Shown one piece after another: positions 11,090-21,395 of a stretch of DNA of 64,000 bases. Each line of letters starts with the position of its first letter. Positions within the stretch are counted from its first letter, which is position 1. The position numbers and the translations under genes are program-made. The notes below the pieces were generated by a model. The model ran no database searches and was not told the DNA's origin. It saw only the letters and a program-made list of their open reading frames with translations. The DNA comes from Stereum hirsutum FP-91666 SS1 (Eukaryota > Basidiomycota > Agaricomycetes > Russulales > Stereaceae), in the NCBI RefSeq assembly GCF_000264905.1, contig NW_006763135.1:672288-736287 (forward strand), given 5' to 3'.

Positions 11090-12434
11090 ATGTCGGAGGA
11101 AAGCTTGAACACGGAAGAAAGCGAGCGCCGTTGGTTGGAGAATCCTGGGATCCTGACGCGACATGAGCGAGTATGGAGGAGTAGGCAGCAGTGGTTGGAG
11201 GAGCATGGATATATGTTGCGCTCCCGTTATAAACCAGGATGGGTACCATCGTGGGTAGGAACAAAGAGATGGTATAATCATTGTGTCGATGGTCCGATGA
11301 ACCCGGTACGCGTAATTCAGCTCCTGCGACATCCTCTGAGTGTTCACCTGTTTCAAGACTGGCCTTAGGGTCATTGACGCTACCCGTATATCAGATGGCA
11401 CATTCGTCATGCTCAAATGGGTCAAGGTAGACAATCCCTCCGAAGTTGAGATCACACGATATCTATCATCTAAGCCTTTAACCTCCGACCCTCGCAATCA
11501 CTGCAATCCTGTTCTCGACGTACTACCTCTCCCTGATCCCCGAGATGGTGCCCTCCTGGTCACACCCATGCTGAGACCATTTGACAACCCTCGATTTGAG
11601 ACTTTTGGAGAAGCCGTTTCGTTCTTCAGCCAAATCTTCATCGTACGTTTTTCTCAATCAACATACTAGGTTCCTTTTCATTCATAAAAAACTTGTACAG
11701 GGCCTGCAATTTTTGCATGAACATCGTATCGCACATCGGTATGCTAATCCGTATTCTCACACTACTTCGCTGACGATATCCCTGCACCCAAGGGATTGCA
11801 CTTCGGGCAACATCATGATGGAGCCTATAATGTTTCCTAAGCCGTATCACCCCATTAAGATCGAGCGCAGGCGTGATTGGAAGGGGCGTGCGGCGTATTA
11901 TACACGTACGGAATGCCCTCCGCGTTACCTCTTCATTGACTTCGGCCTCTCAATTCGTTACCCGGATTCCGATGACGGGCCACACCTCGAGCTGCCCATC
12001 AGAGGTGGCGATAAAACGGCGCCCGAACACACTGGGCATAATTATCTGGTTCCGTGCGATCCGTTTGCTACCGATGTATATTATCTTGGAAACTTGATTC
12101 GGGAGCAGTTTCTCCAGGTATGTTTTCGACGTCCTCGGGTTCAGTCAGGATCGCTTCATGTCTCGCTTTTTGTACACAGAAGCGGTATGGATTCAATTTC
12201 ATGGGGTGTCTCGTTGCCGACATGGTACAGGACGACCCATCGAAACGTCCCAAGATTGACGAAGTTGTCCGCCGATTTGAGATTATCCGAAAGTCGCTCA
12301 GCTGGTGGAAGCTAAGGTCCCGCATTCGTGGACGAAAGGAGATCACTCCCGTCCGGTTTTGGAGGGCATGCATTCACATATATCACACAACTCTATACTT
12401 GGCCACTCGTACACCCGCTATTCCTGATGCATGA
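11090..12434 (+). CDS. k3: kinase-like protein, subfamily B, intact
   Basis: A 372-residue kinase-like protein. Exons are 11090-11305, 11358-11642, 11701-11738, 11793-12117 and 12180-12434. The N-terminal exon reads RHERVWRSRQQWLEEHGY followed by LRSRYKPGW, the signature of subfamily B. The lysine is in VMLKW, the catalytic loop is a standard HRD (HRDCTSGN), the metal site is FIDFGLSIRY, and the activation segment ends in TAPEHT. The tail is LATRTPAIPDA. All key residues of an active kinase are therefore present, though substrate and pathway are unknown. It is divergent from K and followed by the close paralogue k4 in the same direction. This is the only intact member of subfamily B in the window. 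Confidence 0.9.
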
Positions 12435-13077
12435 TACCCTCGCTTCATCACTGTCGCTCTGTTTGCTTTCCCTCGCTTGCTGTCTTTAATGTTGTCTTAC
12501 ATGCACCGTGCTTTGAAATGCCACACTCTTTTTCACGTCGGTTTCTTTGAGTCCTCGCCCTCAGCTGGCGGCGAGCCTTCAAAGTCAGGTTCTTGACGTG
12601 GTAGCGTGATTCTGACCGTCGTCACCCACTCCGTCACCCACTCCAATCTCAATCCCCCAAGAAGAATTCCCAATGGACAGGTTCGTCGCTTCGCTCCATC
12701 TTGCCCCTAAAGTATGACATGGCGATCGTTATTTGCCAGTAGCAGGTCCGTTTCTCAACACTCACATTATCGTCGACAACATCTCGCACACACGAAGGAT
12801 CATCCAAATACAATATATCGTTCAAGTACAACCACATCAGATGACTTTATCTCGGCAATCAGTGGTCTTGGGAAGCGAAGGGACGGATTCAAGTCACACA
12901 AAAGGATGTTAGGCGGGTGCGTGGCAGTTTGGGTTTCACAAAAGCGATAACAGCGGCCTATGCCGGAGAGTCTCAATTGTCAATCATAGCAGTGTAATTC
13001 GTCGTGTCACTTCAGCATCTATTCTAACGTGCTCATCGTCGACTGAGGACCATCGGGTTCGTTCTTTTTTGCTTGAA
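12435..13077. other. Intergenic between k3 and k4
   Basis: No gene supported. The 3' flank of k3 matches that of k4 (for example ATGCACCGTGCTTTG near 12500 and 14490), so k3 and k4 were duplicated together with flanking DNA. Confidence 0.65.
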
Positions 13078-14419
13078 ATGTCGCAAGAGAGCTTGACCCA
13101 CGAGGAAGAGCGTCGCCATTGGTTGGATAATCCCGGGATTTTGTCGCGACACGAGCGAGTATGGAGGAGTAGGCAGAATTGGTTGGAGGAGCGCGGCTAC
13201 ATGCTGCGCTCTCGCTACAAGCCAGACTGGGTGCCATCCTGGTCAGGAACAGGGAAATGGTACAACAATTGCGTAGATGGGCCAGGGAATCCGGTACGTT
13301 CAAGTTCAGTTTCTACCTTGCACTGCCTCACGTGCTTACCATCTACAAGAACGGTCTTAGAGTCATCGACGCTACTCGTATATCGGATGGTTCCTTCGTG
13401 ATGCTTAAACGTGTCAAGGCCGATAATCTCTCGGAACTTGAAATCATACGGTTTCTTTCATCTGAGCCTCTAGCCTCCGATCCACGTAACCATTGTACTC
13501 CTTTGCTCGATGTTCTGCCACTTCCAGACCCCCAGGATGGTGTTCTTGTGGTAACGCACATGCTGAGGCCATTAGATAATCCTCGCTTTGAGACCATCGG
13601 AGAAGCCGTCGCGTTCTTTTCCCAAATCTTCGTCGTACGTTCCTCCCCCGTGCATAACCTTCTTGACGCCGTGCTCATCGTGTATACGGCTTGCAATTCC
13701 TGCACGAACATCGCATTGCGCACCGGTATGGACATTCATATTACTTTACTTTCATCGTACCGACGACCTCATCTTTTCTAGCGATTGCACATCCGGTAAT
13801 ATCATGATGGAGCCTGTCATGTTTCCGAACCCTTATCATCCCGTCAAGATCGAGCGTAGGCGAGACTGGAAGGGTCGTACGCCATATTATACTCGTACAG
13901 AGTGTCCACCACGCTACTTTTTCATCGATTTTGGCCTCTCTATTCGCTATCCTTCCGCTGATGGGCCACACCTTGAGCTGCCAATCCGAGGTGGTGATAA
14001 GACGGCGCCCGAACACACTGGAGCGAACTATATGATTCCGTGTGATCCGTTCGCCACCGACATATATTATCTTGGGAACTTGATTCGTGAGACGTTCATC
14101 CAGGTATGCTTTGAGTTCCGCCAGTCGTGGTCACGATTGCTCATGTCTTGCCTATTATGCGTAGAAATGCTACGGCTTCAGAGTCATAGAGCCTCTAGTC
14201 GCCGACATGGTGCAGGAAGAACCATCGAAGCGTCCCAAGATTGATGAAGTTGTACGTCGGTTTGAGCTCATTCGGAAGTCCCTCAGCTGGTTGAAGCTAC
14301 GCTCCCGTATTCGGAAACGAAAAGAGATCACTCCCGTTCGTTTTTGGAGGGCATGCATTCACATATATCACAACGCTCTATACTTGGCCACTCGTACACC
14401 CGCTATTCCTGATGCATGA
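13078..14419 (+). pseudogene. k4: kinase-like, subfamily B, splice acceptor of intron 2 lost
   Basis: Near copy of k3 and k7. Expected exons are 13078-13293, 13350-13634, 13688-13725, 13782-14103 and 14165-14419. All kinase residues are still encoded (VMLKR, HRDCTSGN, FIDFGLSIRY, TAPEHT, LATRTPAIPDA). However, intron 2 (13635-13687) ends in TATAC instead of AG. There is no AG dinucleotide anywhere from 13635 to 13779, so exon 3 cannot be joined by a normal splice. In k7 the same place reads GTGTATCGCTAG, so the bases carrying the acceptor appear to have been deleted. Skipping exon 3 meets a stop at once (CGG TAA), and retaining the intron shifts the frame. The product would stop before the catalytic loop. 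The lesion looks young, since the rest is undamaged. Confidence 0.8.
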
Positions 14420-15565
14420 TACCCTCGTCTCGTCGCTGTCTGTCTTTTTACTTTCCCTCGCTTCCTGTCTTCGATGTTTTTTTTTATATGCACCGTGCTT
14501 TGGAATGTTACACTGTCTTTAACTTCTCTTGCGTTCTCGCCTTGGCAGACGGTGAGCCTTCGAAGTCAGATTCTCGACGTGGCTGTCAATTTGTGGCCTG
14601 TTATGACAGACATCATTGTCTGTGTATGATGTCGCTGGTCCAGGAAGCAAGGTGTGAGTCGCTGAACAGACTGAAGAAGTTCAAGTCCAGGATCATTGTA
14701 GTAGTTTACATATGAGAAGGGGCTATAGGATACCGAGTATATTACTGAAGAGGACTTGAATGCATATGTCGAGGCTATAGATAGTTAAGTACTCGCGCAG
14801 AAAGCGGATAGATATACTTAGCTGATGCGGATACGGAAGATCAAAGGGGAACTCTAGAATACCAATCTGGATCCCGTACACACCAGCCTCAGAGTAGAGT
14901 ACACATCTAATGATCTTTAGCAGCTGAATTGGAGGAGTGGCATCTCCAACTCCAACAGACCATGAACAAAGCGGACATCTTTCGAGGATGTGACATAGCT
15001 GGGTCGGGCAATGTAATGGTCGTTGGTGACTGTCATAGGGGACGCCTTGTTCAAGTTATCGAACGGTGGAGCGCAAGATACTTGCGAACGAGTATGCAGT
15101 CAGCTTTGGGATATATCACTGACGGTGAACACTCACTTATGTTCCTCAAAAGATTTTCCCGAATGCGCGTCTGGCAAGATAGAACGGTGATTGAAGGTTG
15201 GACATTGGAGTCCTCCCCTGTTCTAGCTTCTGCATCTGAAGAGAGGAAACAAAGTTATATTAGTAGACTATCCCGCGAGTGACGACAAACGATTGATCTA
15301 CCCACAATGTAATGATGCCGTAGGTCCGGCATGACATTGATCACAATGAACCTGCGTCAAGGGGGCAGTCAGGTCTTACCATTATGCATTACGGCGATTA
15401 GTATGACTAACCTCGAGCAGTTTCAAAGCTTCAGCAGCAAGGTGAGGATATATATGCGCTTCACTCCTGTCCAAGATACCGTGGATGCCACTGTCAGCTA
15501 CAACCAGGCAACTTCTCCTACGCAGCACTCTGAAACCACGGTACTTGTCAAAATGATTGGTTTTT
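14420..15565. other. Intergenic with one possible orphan exon
   Basis: After the k4 3' flank no complete gene can be built. The only protein-like stretch is at 14923-15282 and is listed separately. An open frame at 15331-15597 overlaps the end of the gene at 15566 on the other strand and has no other support. Confidence 0.45.
14923..15282 (+). other. Possible exon with a glycine/asparagine motif
   Basis: An open frame after a good acceptor (TGATCTTTAG at 14922) reads on to TGA 15280-15282. It encodes an amphipathic start, then ADIFRGCDIAGSGNVMVVGD. The G-N-V pattern with flanking hydrophobics recalls short amyloid-type signalling motifs seen at the ends of fungal NLR partners, but this is a loose resemblance. 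No upstream exon was found, so it is a fragment or chance frame. Confidence 0.25.
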
Positions 15566-17399
15566 TTAAAAGCAAAAAGAAGAAACCAACTCGTTAAATT
15601 TCTCCAGAACCTCGTCTTGCGTCCTGTCACTCCAAGCTTCGTAACGACGTGCTAAGATGTCGGAGGTAAGGTGCTCCCATGCGTTCCGAAAAATTGTGTC
15701 TCCGACGCGAATTTGCTTCGCTACATATATTTCGATGACACGATTCGCAGCCGCGCCGTATTTTTTGTTTAGCACCTATTCGCAGTGCGGCGGTGTAAAG
15801 TTCAGCACTATGGTTCTAGAATTTGCATAAATTCGACGCACCTTGGCTTCTGAGAGGGCTCGGCGTGCCGCTTGCTTGAAAAGTGCTTCTGAACCAACCT
15901 GTCGATACTTGGCCGCTTCATCGATCCTGTCATAGGTATTAGAAAGATAAGCATACACTGTTAGAAGAATAATGAAGGCAATTAAAAGCTTACAAGGAGG
16001 AAACAACATTATATGAAGCGAGGTATTCTTCACCATCTGTGACTCGGATCTGCGAAGCATTCTTGTGAATCAGTCTGATTCTGGATGCTTCCAGCCATAC
16101 GTCTTCCCCGCTCCTCCTATCCCGACGGTCCAGTAACCTCTCTAGCCAGCGTGCTGGTGGAAGCTGAAGTTCTGCACGCGCGGATGTCGATTTGCTTGGT
16201 AGATTGATGGAAGGCTCTATCTTGTTTTCGTCTCCTTGTTTGTCTTCTTTTTCAGTTAGCTGCTGACGCTCTTTGCGTATCACACTCAAGAGAAAGACTA
16301 ACCATTGTCTTTGACAGGGATACTTGCAACCAGATCGTAGGCATTCCGAGACAGAGAAGAAATTTTATCTTCAGGGGCAAAGGTAGCTCCTACATCTAGA
16401 ATTTATCAATGCTAGAGGCAACAATCCCGAAGAAATCAGCACTACCTTCGCCACTCCCTTTGATACGGCCCTCTTTCTCCGGGAACAAATCCTATGGGGC
16501 AAAATGCACATCAGATCGAAATGTGTAAGGTATACGGCACCATTCACCATCATAAGGCGCAACATTATCCGGGTGCGGTTAAAGTATTGAGCAGCGCGCC
16601 GATTCGCCTCATAACCCTCGTTGCCGTAGCCGAAGGCCGCAACACCGTGGTAGAGAACAGTCCTATAAGAGCAAGTCGAATAAATTTAATATGTGAATGA
16701 GAATCAGGCAGCTCAGGATATACATTAAGATGAGGTGGTTCAACCTGTCCCTCTCTGCGGTGGTCCAACCGTTTCCAAGTTTCTCTAGGTCGGAAGTGTA
16801 CAGGAGGTTCAGAGACTCCGTATGCTGAGTTTCGGCCAAGTTGAATGTATCCTTGAGATCGCTCTTGAGTAGAACGTTGGCGCGCATCCCATATTTCTGA
16901 GTCAGAGTCTACGGAGCATCTAACTGGTCAGAAAGTCATCTGTTTGCATACATCACACGGTACAACACACTTTGACGATTCCCTTCGCCGTGCTAGCTGT
17001 GGATGCGTAAGTTTGTGCTACACGAACTATCGTGAGGTTCGCCGGAGCCCGCCGGAGAAGCAGAAGTTTGATATTTTGCTCAGCCTTCAGAGCCTCGTCG
17101 TAGCTGGGCGTGGAATATCGCAGTGAATTCGAGCACAAAACACGGCGAATAGAGAAGACGCACGCATTATACGCAGACTTGAAGTCCGCAACGTAGGCTG
17201 AAAGATCAGTGTCTCTAGTTGAAAGTATGGCGAGTACATAGATGTGAGACTCCAAGGAAGGCTTGATCTCGTTCATATAGTAGTCGCCTACGGTCACACG
17301 AAGTTCTGTTATGTACTTCAGTGGCCGAGCGAGCCAGGACACTGTATCTGTCTTCGTGTCAGATGCCGGCGATGTAGAGTGTTGATTGTCGGTGGACAT
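15566..17399 (-). CDS. Unrecognised 471-residue helical protein
   Basis: I do not recognise the family. Eight minus-strand exons join with no break: 16971-17399, 16724-16908, 16548-16662, 16446-16491, 16303-16395, 15994-16246, 15842-15926 and 15566-15775. The protein is soluble and mostly helical by composition. Two places look alike: TLTQKYGMRAN at about residue 144 and VLNKKYGAAAN near residue 403, each following an exon that ends in a lysine codon (IVK, EAK), which suggests an old internal duplication. The middle part is acidic and polar (around residues 270-300). The intron before the exon at 15994-16246 has a textbook branch site (CTAAC) close to its acceptor. A TATA box lies about 80 bases upstream. 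It sits inside the kinase array but has no kinase features. Confidence 0.7.
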
Positions 17400-17475
17400 G
17401 GTGACTGATTACTGAAAGGAAGGAGAAGGGGTGTTCAAACGGTTTTTGGAGCTGGACAGTCACCGTTGTTGGCTT

Positions 17476-17484
17476 CTTTTATAC
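17476..17484 (-). promoter_or_regulatory. TATA box of the 15566-17399 gene
   Basis: The minus strand reads GTATAAAAG here, about 80 bases before the ATG at 17399, a usual distance for a core promoter. Confidence 0.5.
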
Positions 17485-19452
17485 AGCAAGAGCATAATAG
17501 AGGCGAGTTATGGGGCCACGGTGGCGCGACTGGGAACGAAGCTGAAACGGAAACAAAAGCATGAGCGATAGCAAGACGCCACAAACAGTCGGGTAGGAAG
17601 GTCTTCTGTATCTCGAGTATAACAGCTTAGGACGTGAGATAGATGCGTCGCCGTGACAGTACCCCACTGTCCTGAAGTGGAGTCCGAGTTTTTTTGGTGG
17701 TTTCGGGAGCCTGAGGAAATAGTAGGCGTTCAGGGCGGCTCTGAGTCAGAAAGCGGATTGAAACAAGATCAGAAGAGATATGTCAAATCTGCGGTGCGTA
17801 TCGAGGGTTTAGCACAAAGATGTGTGCAGCTCATGTACATGACGGTAGCATTAATACTCGGATTTGAACGACTTCAGGGAACTGCAAGCCTCTGTGTGGC
17901 GCGCTGTCAAGGGGAACGCCGAGAGCCATTTCTCACGGCCCCCACCGCCTCTGAAACGGATATCGATATGAGCATTTGTTCTCGTCTCTTGTGGCCACAC
18001 ATTCTTGTCAGTGATCCTTCCATCTCAGCCTATGTACGCCTAATACTGCTCTTCCCAGGTCTCTGACAATAAAACCGCGATCTACTTGCTTGGAGGCTCC
18101 GATCCTTTCATGTGCCGCCTGCCGATGATCGTGTCAATATTCTGAGCTCTCTTGTTCTGCACCAGACTGATTCAGCTAGAACGATATCCAGACATTCCGA
18201 GATGGCCTCAATCATTCTATGCCGTACGTTCCACACCAATGCTCTTCAATGATAACACAAGGGCTACCAGGTGATGGTCATTACATTCTCCATCACCGGA
18301 ATCCCCAAGTTTCGCCGCCCTAGCTCTGCCTTTTGTTCTTCCTCAACAAGCACCATCTCGACTATAGCCGGAAGCCTCGCTAAAGACTATTCTTTTCCTT
18401 GTCTTTTCCAGGCCGCTGGTTCCCTTCTTCCCGTCCAGTCACAAGCTCGAGGATCTGGTTCTTGGCGACGCCTCTCACGCGAAGCTGTACGCTTTTGTTC
18501 GCTTTCTGAGTCGTGCTTGCTCGAGCTTCCTCCGACAACGACTCATTCTGCTTCAAGTTGCCGGATGCGTATTTCTGGTCTCCATCTTCGTGCTCTACCC
18601 GCCGTGGCGATTACATCCCTCTTGCCGAGCGTGCATCCCGTGTATCAATGTTGTACGCCCTAGGCCTCTCGTATACTCAGGTTCTAATTCTAGACACTAG
18701 AAATGATCCTTGTTCGCCCATCACGGTCTTGTCCAATACTTCCATCCATGCGTTGACTCGTGTGTATGTTCATCATGATTTTTCCCTCGCTGCCTACGTA
18801 CTGCTGTGCCACATATCCTCGACAACCCCACTTCAGGCAACAATACAGTCCTCGCTTTGATACTCCTTGCTTGGTCTTCCCACCACCGGAAATCAGCAGA
18901 CAGCGACATTCTCTTGATAGGAGTGGGCGTAAGGGGCGATAGTTGGCCAGAGCTTTATATATAAGGACTCTCACCGCCTATCCCTCTGCCCACATCACCG
19001 CATCGCGGCATACGCACTGTCCGACACGAACAGCACGAACTGACGGACTAGCTTGCTGTTCTTAGAGTTGACTCTGAATCCTGTGAACTGGAGATAGGAG
19101 GACATCGCAGCAGCGCGCTTCGCCACGGTATTAGGGTTTCTTTGTCCCTCGACCCAGGGAACGAGGCGTCTCTGCCATAGTATAAGAGCGATATCATCTC
19201 GACTTCTGTACAAACCCCCAACATAACCGAACACACAGCCACGGCACTTGCAAGAGGCACTTAACAACGACAATACACACCGACACCATACGTAATAGCA
19301 ACCAAGGCACAAAGGACACTCAACAATCGGACACTTCCTTCGATCGGGCACCTGACACTGACACACGACACGTAACAAACACCCTTCGCATTCAACGTTC
19401 AACCCACGCCGCCTCGCCACTATAAAGGCCCACACAACCCTCGTCTCTTGCG
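17485..19452. other. Long stretch without a supportable gene
   Basis: Open frames exist at 17653-18066, 18271-18663 and, on the minus strand, 18995-19435. None has a recognisable domain, a convincing splice pattern or a paralogue. The part from about 19230 to 19400 is CA-rich, which by itself creates a cysteine-rich reading on the other strand. A TATA-like run (TTTATATATAAGG) lies near 18955, roughly 500 bases before the next gene. I regard this as promoter plus decayed sequence. Confidence 0.4.
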
Positions 19453-20980
19453 ATGCCCTCGCTCATTCAATCCTCCCTTCTTCTGCTTCGCGATTACATT
19501 ATGAGGGACTACGATAGGTATAACGAGATACATGCGGGAGAGGTCATGATGGATGATTGGAGGACTATACTTGAGATACAGGAAGTCGCTGCGAAGCTCG
19601 ATGATGGTGAGTTGAGCAAGGGGGAAGGATGGGAGGAGGCGGTCCAGGGTGTTAGGGATGCGTGAGTAGTATCTCGTCATTTCACTCGTCGGCGGGGTGG
19701 GGTGGCTGGAAGAATACGTACTGATGATGGTGATTCGTGATATAGGGCGGAGGGAGTGGAGGAGGCGAGGGAGGCGACGAGGGAGGCGCCACATGATGTG
19801 GCGAAGGCCACAGCGTTCAAAGAGATAGCGAAGAGTGCTGTCGATGTCGCTGCTGTGAGTTTTTCGCTATCCTTCTTCCTTTCATTTCCCCTTCCGCCGA
19901 TTATCTGTGCCTTCAGTTGTGATAACTTAATGATTGCCTCGTTCTCAATATAGGCGCTTCAAAGAGGACATTTCGGCGAGAAAGCAATGGGGCTCATCGT
20001 CGAAGACACAGAATCGTACTGGCCCCTCGGCTCCAAACTCGTAGGAGATGGACTGAGGCTCCTGACCTGGGAGATCATCAGGGGACACACGAATGCGTGG
20101 AGTGCGGAGGATAAGGAGGGGGTTGTTGGTGCTCTTGAGAAGTAAATCTCCCCACAAATCTCCGTTCGGGAGGAAGGTGCTGCCTAGAAGGAATGCTGAT
20201 GGATACTGTCTACGGAAAACGCAAATGTATAGGGTCCTGGAAGATTTAGACGTCGATGCATCTGGATGGGCGATTGAGGGGATGAGTGAGATTGATTATC
20301 ATGAGCCGTTAGATGCTGTGAAGTGTAATGAGAGGTCAAAGGCATTCCCTGAGGATGCGAGGAAGATGGTGGAATTGCTCAAGGTATGTCTTTGTTCATT
20401 TCCATGTGCGGTGGTATGGTATGATGCTGACATGGGCGTCCCGCGTTTGTAGATTACGACGAGGAAGAGTCGCGAGACGTTGGGAAAGGGGGAGTACTTG
20501 GACTGTCCTATAAACATCGACGTCGGTGAGTCTCTCTCGGTGTGTCTGCTGTGCGAAAGATGGCTGATAGACTCAATAGAGAGCGAGATTCCGTTTGGCA
20601 AAGCAACCAATCCGAAGTTGAACAAGAAGACATACTACACCATCCTCCTGGAATTCTCCGGCCTAAATCGCGAAGTCCACGATACACTCAACCGTGGAGG
20701 TCAGTCCCGACTCATGTAGCTTGTCGACCTGCCTTCCTTCTTTCTCATCTCCGTCCATGTTTCCCATCCTCTAGAGGGCCCACCTGGTGTCGACATGAGT
20801 GTGGCCCAGTCCCAAAACGGGGAGAAGGCAGCCCCTGCAGGGTTTACGCCACGACCAGCGACTGATGTAGAGTTCCTCACCTCGTTGAGAGATATCAAGG
20901 GTTTGAGTGGGATTAAGACGACGAAGGACTCGGTGCAGCGTGCTACGCCTCGGGCTGAATGCCCTTTTGGTCCCAGGTAG
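19453..20980 (+). CDS. Unrecognised 351-residue protein
   Basis: The family is not recognised. Seven exons, 19453-19661, 19746-19854, 19954-20141, 20233-20383, 20453-20525, 20580-20699 and 20775-20980, keep one frame throughout. The N-terminal third is helical and acidic with alanine-rich repeats of E, A and R (around residues 60-95). No signal peptide or membrane segment is seen. The middle contains ESYWPLGSKLVGDGLR and a region rich in aspartate and glutamate. The last exon is polar, with proline and threonine, and ends in PRAECPFGPR. It lies between the 471-residue gene and the large low-complexity gene. Size and charge resemble C1 and C2, but I found no shared block. Confidence 0.7.
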
Positions 20981-21395
20981 ACTTTGAAGCGTGGATTCTA
21001 GAGAAGACTGGACAGACGAATGGACAGAAGTGGCTGCATCCCCATGACCTGTACTTATAATATCGTTAGCGAGTATATAGCAAGAACCAGACACGGTGGC
21101 ACCCTGTGTCTGGACTGAGCAAGGAAAACGCCGTCTGAGCATGTTGTGGACACGTGTATCGACGTTCCCACGGGTGCTTTAGCGGGAGCAAGTGCGAATT
21201 TGCAGCCTCGCCTGTTCAGCATTGGCTCGCACGAGGACCGTGTGCTGCCTGCCCTTTTCCCTGCGCTTGATATACCCACCTGCTGGCAGTGCAGACATCC
21301 AATCTACTATCAGTACAGTTGCTAATTCAGAAATATCGGTCTAGAAGGAGAACGAGAAGGGACCGGAGCGGCGATAATCAATAATTATATCCATA
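20981..21395. other. Short intergenic spacer
   Basis: No gene or clear signal seen. It should hold the 3' end of the 351-residue gene and the promoter of the next gene. Confidence 0.5.

Noticed and set aside
18995..19435. Cysteine-rich 146-residue minus-strand frame
   Set aside because: The cysteines come from CA/GT-rich DNA read on the other strand; no signal peptide or regular spacing.
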